From Pseudomonas sp. GD03944 (GTDB lineage Bacteria; Pseudomonadota; Gammaproteobacteria; Pseudomonadales; Pseudomonadaceae): a DNA stretch of 64,000 nucleotides. Position numbers and translations under genes: made by a program. The notes below the pieces were generated by a model. That model did not search any database, was not told where the DNA came from, and was given only the letters and a program-made list of their open reading frames with translations. Positions 34,577 to 43,729 of this stretch are shown piece after piece. The DNA lies in assembly GCF_029839275.1 (NCBI RefSeq), contig NZ_JAOCAH010000009.1, positions 150,852 through 214,851 on the forward strand, read 5' to 3'. Each line of letters starts with the position of its first letter. The stretch's first letter is position 1.

Positions 34577-37420
34577 TTAGCCGGCGACCAGCACCCGGAT
34601 CGCTTCCAGGCGCAGGGCGGCCTTGTCGAGCATGGACAGGCCTTGCTCGCGCTGCTGGCGCAGGGCGTCCAGTTCGCTGTCGCGCACACTGGGGTTGACT
34701 GCCTGGAGGGCGGTCAGGCGCGCCAGTTCTTCGTCCAGGTCCGCGGCCAGCTGACGCTTGGCTTCGGCGACCCGCTCGTTGTGGCGCGGCGCGATCTTGG
34801 CTTCACCGGCATTGATCTGCGGGTTGAGCACATCGCGCTGGGCCTGCACGAACTTGTTGGCGCTGGCGCGGGGCACGCTTTCCAACTGGTCGTTGAGGGT
34901 CTCGAACGCCACCTTCGACGCCAGGTCGTTGCCGTTGCCATCGAGCAGGCAGCGCAGGGCCGCCGGCGGCAGGTAGCGGCCCAGTTGCAGGGCACGCGGG
35001 GCGACCACTTCGCTGACGTACAGCAGTTCCAGCAGCACGGTACCGGGCTTGAGCGCCTTGTTCTTGATCAGCGCCACGGCGGTGTTGCCCATGGAGCCGG
35101 AGCGCACCAGGTCCATGCCGCCCTGCACCATGGGGTGTTCCCAGGTGAGGAACTGCATGTCTTCGCGGGCCAGGGCCAGGTCGCGGTCGTAGGTGATGGT
35201 CACGCCTTCGTCGTCGCCCAGGGGGAAGCTGGCGTCCAGCATCTTCTCGCTGGGGCGCAGGATCAGGGCGTTTTCCGAGTGGTCTTCGCTGTCGATGCCG
35301 AAGGCGTCGAACAGCTGCTCCATGTAGATCGGCAGGGCGAACTGGTCGTCCTGTTCGAGGATCGCCTCGACCAGGGACTCGCCTTCACCGGCGCCGCCGG
35401 AGTTGAGCTCCAGCAGGCGGTCGCGGCCGGCGTGCAGTTCGCTTTCCAGGCGCTCGCGCTCGGCGCGGGCTTCGTCGACCAGGGCTTGCCATTGGCCGTC
35501 TTCGCCACCTTCGAGCAGCGGCAGCAGGCGGCTGCCGAACTGGTGCTGCAGGGCATTGCCGGTGGGGCAGGTGGCCAGGAAGGCGTTGAGGGCCTGGTTG
35601 TACCACTGGAACAGGCGCTCCTGCGGGCTGTTCTCCAGGAACGGCACGTGCAGCTGGATGCGGTGCTTCTGGCCGATCCGGTCGAGGCGGCCGATGCGCT
35701 GTTCCAGCAGGTCCGGGTGAGCCGGCAGGTCGAACAGCACCAGGTGGTGGGCGAACTGGAAGTTGCGGCCTTCGCTGCCGATCTCGGAGCAGATCAGCAC
35801 CTGGGCGCCGAACTCTTCGTCGGCGAAGTAGGCCGCAGCGCGGTCACGCTCGAGGATGTTCATGCCCTCGTGGAATACCGTGGCCGGAATCCCGGAGCGC
35901 ACGCGCAGGGCGTCTTCCAGGTCCATGGCGGTCTCGGCGTGGGCGCAGATCACCAGCACCTTGAACTTCTTGAGCATCTTCAGGGTGTCGATCAGCCACT
36001 CGACACGCGGATCGAAGCGCCACCAGCGCTGGTCGTCGTCGACTTCGCCCTGGGCCTGGTAGCTGACTTCCGGGTACAGGTCCGGGTGCTCGCCGATCGG
36101 CAGCTCCATGTACTCGTCGGGGCTCGGCAGCGGGTAGGGGTGCAGCTCGCGCTCCGGGAAGCCCTGCACCGCGGCCCGGGTGTTGCGGAACAGCAGGCGG
36201 CCGGTGCCATGGCGGTCCAGCAGTTCGCGGATCAGGCGCGCCGAGGCTTCGCTGTCGCCATCGGCCACGGCGCCGAGCAGGGCTTCGCCTTCGGCACCGA
36301 GGAAGTTGTGGATGGTCTGGTGCGCCTCGGGCGACAGGCGACCTTCTTCGAGCAGCTCCTGCACCGCTTCGGCCACCGGCTTGTAGTGGGCGCTTTCGGC
36401 ACGGAAGGCTTCCAGGTCATGGAAACGGTGCGGGTCGAGCAGGCGCAGGCGGGCGAAGTGGCTGTCCTGGCCCAGCTGTTCCGGGGTGGCGGTGAGCAGC
36501 AGCACGCCGGGGATGACTTCGGCCAGTTGTTCGACCAGCGAGTACTCGCGGCTGGCCTTTTCCGGGTGCCAGACCAGGTGGTGGGCCTCGTCGACCACCA
36601 TCAGGTCCCAACCGGCGGCGAACAGCGCGTCCTGGGCCTTCTCGTCTTCGCACAGCCATTCCAGGGCCACCAGGGCCAGCTGGCAGTCTTCGAACGGGTT
36701 GCTGGCGTCGCTTTCCATGAAGCGCTCGGCATCGAACAGGGCGACGTCCAGGTTGAAGCGGCGGCGCATTTCCACCAGCCACTGGTGCTGGAGGTTTTCC
36801 GGGACCAGGATCAGCACGCGGCTGGCGCGGCCCGACAGCAGCTGGCGGTGCAGCACCAGGCCGGCCTCGATGGTCTTGCCCAGGCCCACTTCGTCGGCCA
36901 GCAGGACGCGCGGGGCGATGCGGTCGGCGACTTCACGGGCGATGTGCAACTGGTGGGCGATGGGCTGGGCGCGCACGCCACCCAGGCCCCACAGCGAGGA
37001 CTGCAGTTGTTTGCTGGTGAATTCCAGGGTGCGGTAGCGCAGGGCGAACCACGGCAGCGGGTCGATCTGGCCGGCGAACAGGCGGTCGCTGGCCAGGCGG
37101 AACTGGATGAAGTTGGAGAGCTGGGTTTCCGGCAGGGTGACACTCTGGTGCTGCGCGTTGAGGCCGTGGTAGACCAGCAGGCCATCGACGTCGTCGACTT
37201 CCTGGACGGTCAGCTTCCAGCCTTCGAAATGGGTGATCTCGTCGCCCGGGGAGAAGCGCACCCGGGTCAGCGGCGCGTTGCGCAGGGCATATTGACGGGT
37301 TTCGCCGGTCGCCGGATAGAGCATGGTGAGCATGCGGCCATCCTGCATGAGGACGGTCCCCAGGCCCAGTTCGGCCTCACTGTCACTGATCCAGCGTTGC
37401 CCCGGTTCGTACTGCGCCAT
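34577..37420 (-). CDS. rapA: RNA polymerase-associated SNF2-family ATPase RapA
   Basis: The 947-residue protein begins with the RapA N-terminal Tudor-like region ([21 protein letters not shown]). A Swi2/Snf2 core follows with [15 protein letters not shown] (Walker A), [32 protein letters not shown] and [11 protein letters not shown]. The C-terminal RapA-specific domain ends in [19 protein letters not shown]. It binds RNA polymerase and promotes recycling after termination, notably at high salt. Length and motif set are complete. The antisense frame is also open for over 900 codons but is a GC-bias artefact. Confidence 0.96.
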   Translation of the reverse strand: MAQYEPGQRWISDSEAELGLGTVLMQDGRMLTMLYPATGETRQYALRNAPLTRVRFSPGDEITHFEGWKLTVQEVDDVDGLLVYHGLNAQHQSVTLPETQLSNFIQFRLASDRLFAGQIDPLPWFALRYRTLEFTSKQLQSSLWGLGGVRAQPIAHQLHIAREVADRIAPRVLLADEVGLGKTIEAGLVLHRQLLSGRASRVLILVPENLQHQWLVEMRRRFNLDVALFDAERFMESDASNPFEDCQLALVALEWLCEDEKAQDALFAAGWDLMVVDEAHHLVWHPEKASREYSLVEQLAEVIPGVLLLTATPEQLGQDSHFARLRLLDPHRFHDLEAFRAESAHYKPVAEAVQELLEEGRLSPEAHQTIHNFLGAEGEALLGAVADGDSEASARLIRELLDRHGTGRLLFRNTRAAVQGFPERELHPYPLPSPDEYMELPIGEHPDLYPEVSYQAQGEVDDDQRWWRFDPRVEWLIDTLKMLKKFKVLVICAHAETAMDLEDALRVRSGIPATVFHEGMNILERDRAAAYFADEEFGAQVLICSEIGSEGRNFQFAHHLVLFDLPAHPDLLEQRIGRLDRIGQKHRIQLHVPFLENSPQERLFQWYNQALNAFLATCPTGNALQHQFGSRLLPLLEGGEDGQWQALVDEARAERERLESELHAGRDRLLELNSGGAGEGESLVEAILEQDDQFALPIYMEQLFDAFGIDSEDHSENALILRPSEKMLDASFPLGDDEGVTITYDRDLALAREDMQFLTWEHPMVQGGMDLVRSGSMGNTAVALIKNKALKPGTVLLELLYVSEVVAPRALQLGRYLPPAALRCLLDGNGNDLASKVAFETLNDQLESVPRASANKFVQAQRDVLNPQINAGEAKIAPRHNERVAEAKRQLAADLDEELARLTALQAVNPSVRDSELDALRQQREQGLSMLDKAALRLEAIRVLVAG

Positions 37421-37597
37421 GCCTGTCTGCCTCCCGCGTGAAAAAGCCGACTATGGTAACGGAACGCCGGCTCAGGCCAAAGACGCATTCACTGCAATTC
37501 GGCACTTAGTGGCGTACCCTGGGGTCAAAGTGTAGCGAGACTGGTCTCAAGTCGACGTCGGCGCGGCCGACAGTCTGACCAAAGGAGGGCCGAAAAC

Positions 37598-37894
37598 GTG
37601 CTACCCCCGATCCCCCACAGCCTGGTCCCGGTGACCGTCCAGCAGGACGTGATCAAGCCCAAGCCCGATATTCCCCCGGTGACGCCTTCTGCCGAAAGCG
37701 CCAAGGAAAGCGGCGTGGGCCTGGACAAGCGTCACCCCCAGGAAACCGAGGAGCTGCTGCGCGAAGAGCAGCGCCGCCGGCAGCGCCACGGCTACAGTGC
37801 CGAAGCCCTGGCCGAGGGGGATGTGGACGAGGCCGACGAAGCCGCCATCGACGAGCTGCCGCGCCAGGGGCTGTGGGTGGATGTGGAAGTCTGA
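37598..37894 (+). CDS. Conserved small acidic Pseudomonas protein
   Basis: The GTG at 37598 follows AAAGGAGGG with a spacing of about 8 bases, which decides the start. The 98-residue product is Pro-rich at the N-terminus, has a charged helix (ETEELLREEQRRRQRHGYS), an acidic stretch (EGDVDEADEAAIDE) and a conserved tail PRQGLWVDVEV. Similar proteins in Pseudomonas are sometimes misnamed aspartate-semialdehyde dehydrogenase; nothing here supports an enzyme. Divergent from rapA and 39 bp ahead of alkB. Confidence 0.75.
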   Translation: MLPPIPHSLVPVTVQQDVIKPKPDIPPVTPSAESAKESGVGLDKRHPQETEELLREEQRRRQRHGYSAEALAEGDVDEADEAAIDELPRQGLWVDVEV

Positions 37895-37933
37895 AGCACC
37901 TGTGCGTTGTCGCCTGATCACCCCGAGCCTGCC

Positions 37934-38536
37934 GTGAGCCTGTTTCCCGAAACCGAACTGACCCTGCCTGATGCCGAGCTGCGCCTGCTGCCGCAGTGGG
38001 TGGACGCCGCCACGGCGGACCGCTGGCTGGCGCAGCTGGTGGCGGAAACGGCCTGGGAGCAGCCCGAGGTGCATATTTTTGGACGGGCGGTTGCGGTGCC
38101 CCGTCTGCTGGCCTGGTACGGCGATGCCGAGGCGAGCTACCGCTACTCCGGGCAAACCCATCAACCGCAACCCTGGACACCGCTGCTGACCGAGATTCGC
38201 AGGCGGGTGCAGGACGAAGTCGGCCAGCCGCTCAATGGCGTGCTGCTCAACTATTACCGTGACGGCAACGACTCCATGGGCTGGCACAGCGACGACGAAG
38301 CCGAACTGGGGCGCAACCCGCTGGTCGCCTCGCTCAACCTCGGCGGCACCCGGCGCTTCGACCTGCGGCGCAAGGGCGGCAGCCGGATCGAGCACTCCCT
38401 GTCGCTCGACCACGCTTCGCTACTGGTCATGGGCGGCCCGACGCAGCATTATTGGCAGCATCAAGTGGCGAAGACGCGGCAACCCTGCGCGCCTCGCCTG
38501 AACCTGACATTCCGCCTGATTCGGTCGCCCTCATGA
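37934..38536 (+). CDS. alkB: AlkB-type 2-oxoglutarate/Fe(II) dioxygenase
   Basis: The 200-residue protein matches the AlkB fold. LNYYRDGNDSMGWHSDDE supplies the iron ligands His118 and Asp120, His176 in QHYWQH is the third, and Arg188 and Arg194 in the RLNLTFR segment bind 2-oxoglutarate and substrate. It removes methyl lesions from DNA or RNA bases by oxidative demethylation. The GTG at 37934 gives the usual start MSLFPE; a TTG at 37907 would add nine residues. Its stop overlaps the following ORF (ATGA). No ada gene is nearby. Confidence 0.9.
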   Translation: MSLFPETELTLPDAELRLLPQWVDAATADRWLAQLVAETAWEQPEVHIFGRAVAVPRLLAWYGDAEASYRYSGQTHQPQPWTPLLTEIRRRVQDEVGQPLNGVLLNYYRDGNDSMGWHSDDEAELGRNPLVASLNLGGTRRFDLRRKGGSRIEHSLSLDHASLLVMGGPTQHYWQHQVAKTRQPCAPRLNLTFRLIRSPS

Positions 38537-38694
38537 GCAACGACGACAACCTGATCGATTTCTCCGCCGAGCGCGGCAAGCGTATCCACGACTTGCACGA
38601 CAAGAAGCTCAACGACATGCGCCAGGTCTTCGAGCAGGCCCTGCCGCTCGGCAAGTCCAAGAAGAAATCGAAAACCAAGCCCAAGAAACGCTGA
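38533..38694 (+). CDS. Small basic-tailed protein coupled to alkB
   Basis: The 53-residue protein starts MSNDDNLIDFSAERGKRIHDLHDKK (first part only) and ends in a lysine-rich tail KSKKKSKTKPKKR. The ATG overlaps the alkB stop codon. It looks like a helical segment with a nucleic-acid-like basic tail. Conserved short ORFs of this kind appear in Pseudomonas; function unknown. Confidence 0.7.
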   Translation: MSNDDNLIDFSAERGKRIHDLHDKKLNDMRQVFEQALPLGKSKKKSKTKPKKR

Positions 38695-38719
38695 CTCCCC
38701 CTCCCATCGTGCTGATCCA

Positions 38720-38733
38720 TTGATCTGGATCAG
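38720..38733. promoter_or_regulatory. Upstream Anr/FNR-type box
   Basis: TTGATCTGGATCAG matches the TTGAT-N4-ATCAA consensus at all but the last base. Confidence 0.7.
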
Positions 38734-38770
38734 CCGCTCGTCGCCCCTGTCGAACCCCTCCCTGACTGGA

Positions 38771-38784
38771 TTGATCCAGATCAA
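38771..38784 (+). promoter_or_regulatory. Proximal Anr/FNR-type box of ccoM
   Basis: TTGATCCAGATCAA is a perfect palindromic Anr/FNR box centred about 74 bases before the ccoM start codon. If the usual -41.5 spacing holds, transcription would begin near 38819. Confidence 0.85.
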
Positions 38785-38851
38785 TTTCCCCCTGCGCCTT
38801 CGCGGTTACCTTGTGACCATCCCAGCAAGGACTCCCCGCAGGAGGCAAATC

Positions 38852-38968
38852 ATGTTTATCGATGTCGTGGTACTCGCCGGTGTCGGCACTGTCGGTCTGA
38901 TGGTCGCCTTCTTTGGTGGCGTCGGTTACTTCATCTGGAAGGATTCGAACAAGCGCAAAACCCGCTGA
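38852..38968 (+). CDS. ccoM: cbb3 cytochrome oxidase small subunit CcoM-like
   Basis: The 38-residue protein has one transmembrane helix (about residues 4-28: LAGVGTVGLMVAFFGGVGYF region) and a basic cytoplasmic tail DSNKRKTR. A strong AGGAGG site precedes the ATG at 38852. Size, sequence pattern and location behind two Anr boxes fit CcoM, the accessory subunit found with cbb3 oxidase in Pseudomonas. It would be made under low oxygen and sit in the inner membrane. The cbb3 genes themselves are not in the window. Confidence 0.75.
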   Translation: MFIDVVVLAGVGTVGLMVAFFGGVGYFIWKDSNKRKTR

Positions 38969-39001
38969 TCATCCTTCTGTAACGAGCACGCAAGGCAATT
39001 A

Positions 39002-39027
39002 GGGCGACTTCGGTCGCCCGTTTTTTT
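39002..39027 (+). terminator. Terminator of ccoM
   Basis: A 7-bp GC stem (39002-39008 with 39013-39019) has a TTCG loop and runs into seven T residues. It makes ccoM a monocistronic unit. Confidence 0.92.
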
Positions 39028-39175
39028 GCCCGCAGAAAAGGGCGCTCGCCCGGGATGATGAGCGACAGACTGGACAGATTTAGATAGCAAGCTAATAATT
39101 AGTTTGATGCTTATGGCCGCCAAGCGGTGCCATAGCAGCTACCGTCACAGTTGAATCCTTCGCGAACCCTCTGCC

Positions 39176-41164
39176 ATGCGTGATGCCCTGCTGGCCTTCA
39201 TTGCGCCCAGCTCCCAAGCCCTGCAATTCGCCACCAAGACCCTGCTGGGCGGGGGCTTGGCGCTGTGGTGCGCGATGCGCCTGGGGCTGGAGCAGCCGCA
39301 GTGGTCGCTGATGACGGCCTTCATCGTGGCCCAGCCGCTGTCTGGCATGGTGGTGCAGAAGGGCCTGGCGCGCCTGCTCGGCACCCTGATCGGCACCTGC
39401 ATGGCGGTGGTGTTCATGGGCCTGTTCGCCCAGGCGCCCTGGCTGTTCCTGCTGGCCCTGGCACTCTGGCTGGGGTTGTGCACCGCCGCTTCGACCATGC
39501 TGCGCAGCGCCTGGGCCTACGCCTTCGTGCTGGCCGGCTACACCGTGGCGATCATCGGCCTGCCGGCGATCAACCACCCGCTGACGGTGTTCGACCAGGC
39601 GGTGGCGCGCTGCACCGAGATCAGCCTGGGCATTCTCTGCGCCACCCTGGTCAGCGCCATTCTCTGGCCGCAACGGGTCGAGCGCCTGCTGACGGCGCAG
39701 TCCCAGGCCGCCTGGGACGCCGGGATCAAGGCCGCACGCCTGACCCTGCGCGGCGAACCCCAGGCGCGCCAGGGCCTGCTGGAAGTGCTGGGGCGCATCG
39801 TCGCGGTGGATGCCCAGCGCGAGCACGCCTGGTTCGAGGGCAACCGCGGGCGCCAGCGGGCCCTGGCCCTGCGCGTACTCAGCCGCGACTTGCTCGGCGT
39901 GCTGCGCCTGGCGCGCGGAGTGGGGCGGCAGTGGCGGCAACTGAGCCAGGCCGAAGCCCATGCCCTGGTGCCGTGGCTGAACGAGGTGTGCGAATCACTT
40001 GATCCGGATGCGTCCACGGTGCGTCTCGAACTGGCCGAGCGTCTGCGCCAGGCCGTCACCGAGGCGCACTGGTCGACCACCCAGCAGTTCTGCCTGGAGC
40101 GCCTGGCGGTGCTGGTGCTGCGCGTACAGTCCGCCAGCGATGCGTTGCAGGCGGTGGGGCGCGGCGAGGCGCCCAGCGTCTCGGCAACGCCGCTGTCCTG
40201 GCACAGCGACTGGCAGACCGCGGCCCTCTACGGCATGCGCAGCGCCTTGACCTTCCTGGTGCTGGCGGCGTTCTGGCTGGCCACTGCCTGGACCGCGGCC
40301 GCCGGCGCCTTGCTGCTGGCCAGCGTGGTATGCAGCCTGTTCGCCAGCCGGGAGAACGCCGCGCAGATCGGCATGATGTTCCTCAAGGGCATCTTCATCG
40401 CACTGCCGGTGGCGTTTTTTGTCGGGCAGATCCTGCTGCCGCAGCTCAGCGGCTTCCCCATGCTCTGCCTGGCCCTGGGTGTGCCGCTGTTCTTCGGCGC
40501 GCTGGGCATGGCCAAGCCGGCCCTGGGCGCCACGGCCACCTCATTCGCGTTGCACTTCATCGTGCTCTGCACGCCGCAGACCGCCACGCCCTACGACGTG
40601 GCCTTTTTCATCAACGAATCGCTGGCGATGCTGATCGGCGTGGCCTGCGCGGTCATGGCCTTCAACCTGCTGGCACTGCGTGACCCGGCCTGGCACGGCC
40701 GGCGCCTGCTCAAGGCGACCCTGGTCGACCTGGGCCGGCTCACGCACCGGGCCCAGGCCGGCGCGGAAAGCTGGTTCGGCGGGCGCATCGCCGATCGCCT
40801 GCTGCAACTGGCGCGGCACTACCCGGCGTTGCCGAGCGAGTCCCGCAGCCGCTGGGACGATGGCTTGGTCAGTCTGGATATCGGTGATGAACTGCTGCAC
40901 CTGCGCGCCTGCCTGGCGGCGGCCGACAAGCCGCTGGGGGAGGCCGAGGCGCGCTTTCTGAAACGCCTGGAGGCCGTGCTGCTGCAAGGGCCGGCGCCCG
41001 AGCGCGCCGAGTTGCTCGACCCGCTGGTGGATGACCTGTTGCAGGCCCTGCGGGCGGCCACCCCGACCATCGACAGGCGCCTGGCCCAGGCCGCCCTGTT
41101 GCAGTTGCGCGGCAGTTGGCGGCACTGGTGTGCCTTGCGAGGAGAAGCCTATGGGGTTGCGTGA
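39176..41164 (+). CDS. FUSC/AaeB-family efflux inner-membrane protein
   Basis: The 662-residue protein has two hydrophobic blocks, about residues 15-165 and 345-510, each followed by a cytoplasmic region. This is the FUSC layout of AaeB and the fusaric-acid resistance proteins. Family motifs include WSLMTAFIVAQPLSGMVVQKGLARLLGTLIGT and FASRENAAQIGMMFLKGIF. With the DUF1656 protein and the HlyD protein downstream it forms an AaeBXA-type exporter for aromatic acids or similar toxic anions. No adjacent LysR-type AaeR regulator is seen. Confidence 0.88.
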   Translation: MRDALLAFIAPSSQALQFATKTLLGGGLALWCAMRLGLEQPQWSLMTAFIVAQPLSGMVVQKGLARLLGTLIGTCMAVVFMGLFAQAPWLFLLALALWLGLCTAASTMLRSAWAYAFVLAGYTVAIIGLPAINHPLTVFDQAVARCTEISLGILCATLVSAILWPQRVERLLTAQSQAAWDAGIKAARLTLRGEPQARQGLLEVLGRIVAVDAQREHAWFEGNRGRQRALALRVLSRDLLGVLRLARGVGRQWRQLSQAEAHALVPWLNEVCESLDPDASTVRLELAERLRQAVTEAHWSTTQQFCLERLAVLVLRVQSASDALQAVGRGEAPSVSATPLSWHSDWQTAALYGMRSALTFLVLAAFWLATAWTAAAGALLLASVVCSLFASRENAAQIGMMFLKGIFIALPVAFFVGQILLPQLSGFPMLCLALGVPLFFGALGMAKPALGATATSFALHFIVLCTPQTATPYDVAFFINESLAMLIGVACAVMAFNLLALRDPAWHGRRLLKATLVDLGRLTHRAQAGAESWFGGRIADRLLQLARHYPALPSESRSRWDDGLVSLDIGDELLHLRACLAAADKPLGEAEARFLKRLEAVLLQGPAPERAELLDPLVDDLLQALRAATPTIDRRLAQAALLQLRGSWRHWCALRGEAYGVA

Positions 41165-41354
41165 ATGGGCGTTGGGCGGTGTGCTGCTCAGCCCGCTGTT
41201 GATCTACGCCGTGCTGGCCTTGCTGCTTACCGGGCTGTTGCGCCTGGGCGTGCAGCGGGCCGGCCTGGCGCGCTGGATATGGCACGAGGCGCTGTTCGAT
41301 TGCGCCTTGTATGTGTGCGTCCTGGCGGCCGTGGTGGCCGTGCTGGGGCAATGA
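41151..41354 (+). CDS. DUF1656 (AaeX-like) small membrane protein
   Basis: The 67-residue protein has two transmembrane helices (about 8-32 and 44-65) with the DUF1656 pattern EWALGGVLLSPLLIYAV and WHEALFDCALYVCVL. It is nearly always between the FUSC permease and the HlyD protein in this type of operon, as here, overlapping the first by 14 bases. GGAGAAGCC precedes the ATG. Probable accessory subunit of the pump. Confidence 0.88.
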   Translation: MGLREWALGGVLLSPLLIYAVLALLLTGLLRLGVQRAGLARWIWHEALFDCALYVCVLAAVVAVLGQ

Positions 41355-41366
41355 GTGGGAGGTTCT

Positions 41367-42221
41367 ATGCAGGCTTCGATTCGTGTCGCCGTCACCCTGG
41401 TCGTGGTGGCCGTGGCGCTGCTGGCGGGTTATTGGCTGTGGCAGCACTACATGTATTCGCCCTGGACCCGGGACGCCCGGGTGCGGGCCGACGTGGTGAC
41501 CATCGCCCCGGACGTGTCCGGCACCGTGGTGGCGCTGGCGGTACGCGACAACCAGCGGGTCAAGGCCGGCGACCTGCTGATGAGCATCGACCATGAACGC
41601 TACCAGGCCGAGCTGGAACAGGCCCAGGCGGTGGCGGCGACCCGCGAGCAGCAGCTGCGTCTGCGCGAGCACGAGGCGTCGCGCCGCAAGCGCCTGGGGC
41701 CCCAGGCGATCAGTGCCGAGCTGATGGACAACGCGCAGATCAGCGCACAGATCGCCCGCGGCGAATTCCAGGAAGCCCAGGCCAAGGTGAAACTGGCGGC
41801 CCTCAACCTGGAGCGCAGCGAGTTGCGCGCGCCGCGGGACGGGCAGGTCACCAACCTGCGCCTGGCCCAGGGCAACTACGTGCGCATCGGCGAGCCGGTG
41901 ATGGCCCTGGTCGACGATACCTCGTTCTACATCCAAGCCTATTTCGAAGAAACCAAGCTGCCGCAGATTCGCATCGGCGCGCCGGTCGAGGTGTGGCTGA
42001 TGAGCGCCGGCGGCGCGTTGCAAGGCGAGGTGGAAAGCGTCAGCCGCGGTATCACCGACCGCAACGCCAGCCCGGACGGCCAGTTGCTGGCCGACGTCGA
42101 ACCGACCTTCAACTGGGTACGCCTGGCGCAACGCATCCCGGTGCGGATCAAACTCGACACCCTCCCCGAAGACCTCCCCCTCAGCGCCGGCATGACCGCC
42201 AGCGTGCGCGTGGTGGAGTAG
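41367..42221 (+). CDS. HlyD-family periplasmic adaptor (AaeA-like)
   Basis: The 284-residue membrane-fusion protein has an N-terminal membrane anchor (about 8-26). The lipoyl-domain half motifs are VTIAPDVSGTVVALAVRDNQRVKAGDLL and LNLERSELRAPRDGQVTNLRLAQGNYV, with a short coiled coil between them. A beta-barrel region precedes the C-terminus. It bridges the FUSC pump to an outer-membrane channel not encoded here. GGGAGG precedes the ATG at 41367, 12 bp after the DUF1656 stop. Confidence 0.9.
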   Translation: MQASIRVAVTLVVVAVALLAGYWLWQHYMYSPWTRDARVRADVVTIAPDVSGTVVALAVRDNQRVKAGDLLMSIDHERYQAELEQAQAVAATREQQLRLREHEASRRKRLGPQAISAELMDNAQISAQIARGEFQEAQAKVKLAALNLERSELRAPRDGQVTNLRLAQGNYVRIGEPVMALVDDTSFYIQAYFEETKLPQIRIGAPVEVWLMSAGGALQGEVESVSRGITDRNASPDGQLLADVEPTFNWVRLAQRIPVRIKLDTLPEDLPLSAGMTASVRVVE

Positions 42222-42694
42222 CGCACCCGCCGATCGTTCCCATGCTCCATGTGGGAACGCCTCCCGGGACGCTCCGCGTCCCCAGCGGTCTTTCCGTAGG
42301 AGCGGACTTGTCCGCGAGCTCTTTAGGAATCCGACAGATATGTGCAAGGCAGGCGACCGTCGAGCTCGCGGCTGAAGCCGCTCCTACAGGAGGTACGCTG
42401 TCGAGCCGTAGGGTGGATCTGGGCGCGTAGCTGACGCTCTTTTCATCCACCGCTTTTGCATCGACCGCTGTGGTGGATGGGTGAAGCGTCATCCACCCTA
42501 CGTCGGAATCCTGATCGTTCCCATGCTCCGCGTGGGAACGCCTCCCGGGACGCTCCGCGTCCCCTGCGGTCTTTCCGTAGGAGCGGACTTGTCCGCGAGC
42601 TTTTCATCCGACTCGACAGATCGATGCCGGACTTACAACCGTCGAGCTCGCAGCCAATCGGAATGCCGCCCAGCCGCTCATACAGGGTGGTGTC
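42222..42694. repeat. Mosaic of REP-type repeats
   Basis: No gene is seen. The module GATCGTTCCCATGCTCC.. with inverted partner and GCCTCCCGGGACGCTCCGCG tail occurs at about 42232 and 42513. REP cores TAGGAGCGGACTTGTCCGCGAGC occur near 42297 and 42579. A GTGGATGGGTGAAGCGTCATCCACCCTACG hairpin module lies near 42472. The two halves look like a duplicated block of about 281 bp. Confidence 0.85.
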
Positions 42695-43201
42695 TCAGCG
42701 GGTGCCGAGGAAGTCGCGTTTGCCGAGGTCGACACCGTTGTGGCGCAGGATGGCGTAGGCGGTGGTGACGTGGAAGAACAGGTTCGGCAGCACGTGATCG
42801 AACAGGAACGCCTGGCCCTGGAAGTGGGTTTCCTTGTCGCGGCGCTTGAGGGTCACGGTGCGCTCTTCGCTGCCGTCGATCTGCGCGGCGTCGATGCTTT
42901 GCACGAAGGCCAGGGTCTTGCTGATGCGCGCCTGCAGCTCTTCGAAGGTGGTTTCGTCATCGGCGTGGCTCGGGGCTTCGATGCCGGCCAGCAGGGCTGC
43001 ACCGGCCTTGGCGCCGTCGCAGGCGATCTGCACCTGGCGGCTCAGCGGGAACATGTCGGGCGCGAGGCGGGCGTTGAGCAGCACGCTCGGGTCGATCTTG
43101 CGCGCCTGGGCGTTGGTGATCGCCAGGCCGAGGATGGTCGACAGGTTGGTCAACTGACGGGTGAAAACGGGGACGGAAGCCTGGTACATGGACAGGGACA
43201 T
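42695..43201 (-). CDS. DUF1993 family protein
   Basis: The 168-residue protein starts MSLSMYQASVPVFTRQLTNLSTIL and contains the family segments RLAPDMFPLSRQVQIACDGAK and FLFDHVLPNLFFHVTTAYAILRHNGVDLGKRDFLG. DUF1993 proteins have a DinB-like four-helix fold and no confirmed activity. Its His residues near the C-terminal helices could bind metal as in DinB relatives. It lies 57 bp downstream of phaJ1 on the same strand and could be co-transcribed. Confidence 0.88.
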   Translation of the reverse strand: MSLSMYQASVPVFTRQLTNLSTILGLAITNAQARKIDPSVLLNARLAPDMFPLSRQVQIACDGAKAGAALLAGIEAPSHADDETTFEELQARISKTLAFVQSIDAAQIDGSEERTVTLKRRDKETHFQGQAFLFDHVLPNLFFHVTTAYAILRHNGVDLGKRDFLGTR

Positions 43202-43258
43202 GGTGGTTCTCCGGGAAGGCAGGAAAACGGGCAGGGTGGTCCTGCCCGGGAAAGAGGA

Positions 43259-43729
43259 TCAGCCGATGGTGATCGGCGGCAGTTCGGTCAGTTCGACGGT
43301 CTGCTGTTTGCGCGGGGCGATGATTTCCGCCTCGCCGTCGACCACCAGCTCATCGCGCTGGTTGAACACGCGGGTGGCGACACGCACGCGAAACTTCGGC
43401 AGCTTTTCGAGGATTTCCAGGCGCACGGTGAGGGTGTCGCCGAGCTTGACCGGTGCGGTGAAACTCATCTGCTGACCCACGTAGATGGTGCCCGGGCCAG
43501 GCAGCTCGCAGGCCACCGCTGCACTGATCAGCGCGCCGCTGAACATGCCGTGGGCGATGCGTTCGCGGAACATGGTGCCGGCCGCGTACTCGGCGTCCAG
43601 GTGCACGGGGTTGCGGTCGCCGGAGACTTCGGCGAACAGCTGGATGTCGCGCTCGCCCACGGTGCGGGTGTAGCTGGCGGTCTGGCCGACTTCGAGGGCT
43701 TCGTACGGGGTGTTGCTGCTCTGGCTCAT
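43259..43729 (-). CDS. phaJ1: (R)-specific enoyl-CoA hydratase PhaJ1 (MaoC family)
   Basis: The 156-residue single hot-dog-fold protein has the catalytic Asp and His of the R-hydratase motif in GDRNPVHLD and the RIAHGMFSGALIS segment. Its start (NTPYEALEVGQTASYT) and its end (ELTELPPITIG) closely resemble Pseudomonas PhaJ1. It hydrates trans-2-enoyl-CoA from beta-oxidation to (R)-3-hydroxyacyl-CoA, a PHA precursor. The genomic setting beside fadD2-fadD1 and the hydrolase is the same as PA3302-PA3299 in P. aeruginosa. It overlaps the hydrolase gene by 4 bases. Confidence 0.9.
   Translation of the reverse strand: MSQSSNTPYEALEVGQTASYTRTVGERDIQLFAEVSGDRNPVHLDAEYAAGTMFRERIAHGMFSGALISAAVACELPGPGTIYVGQQMSFTAPVKLGDTLTVRLEILEKLPKFRVRVATRVFNQRDELVVDGEAEIIAPRKQQTVELTELPPITIG

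Noticed and set aside
34553..37441. 962-codon open frame on the plus strand opposite rapA
   Set aside because: Antisense shadow of RapA; composition-biased with no recognisable motifs.
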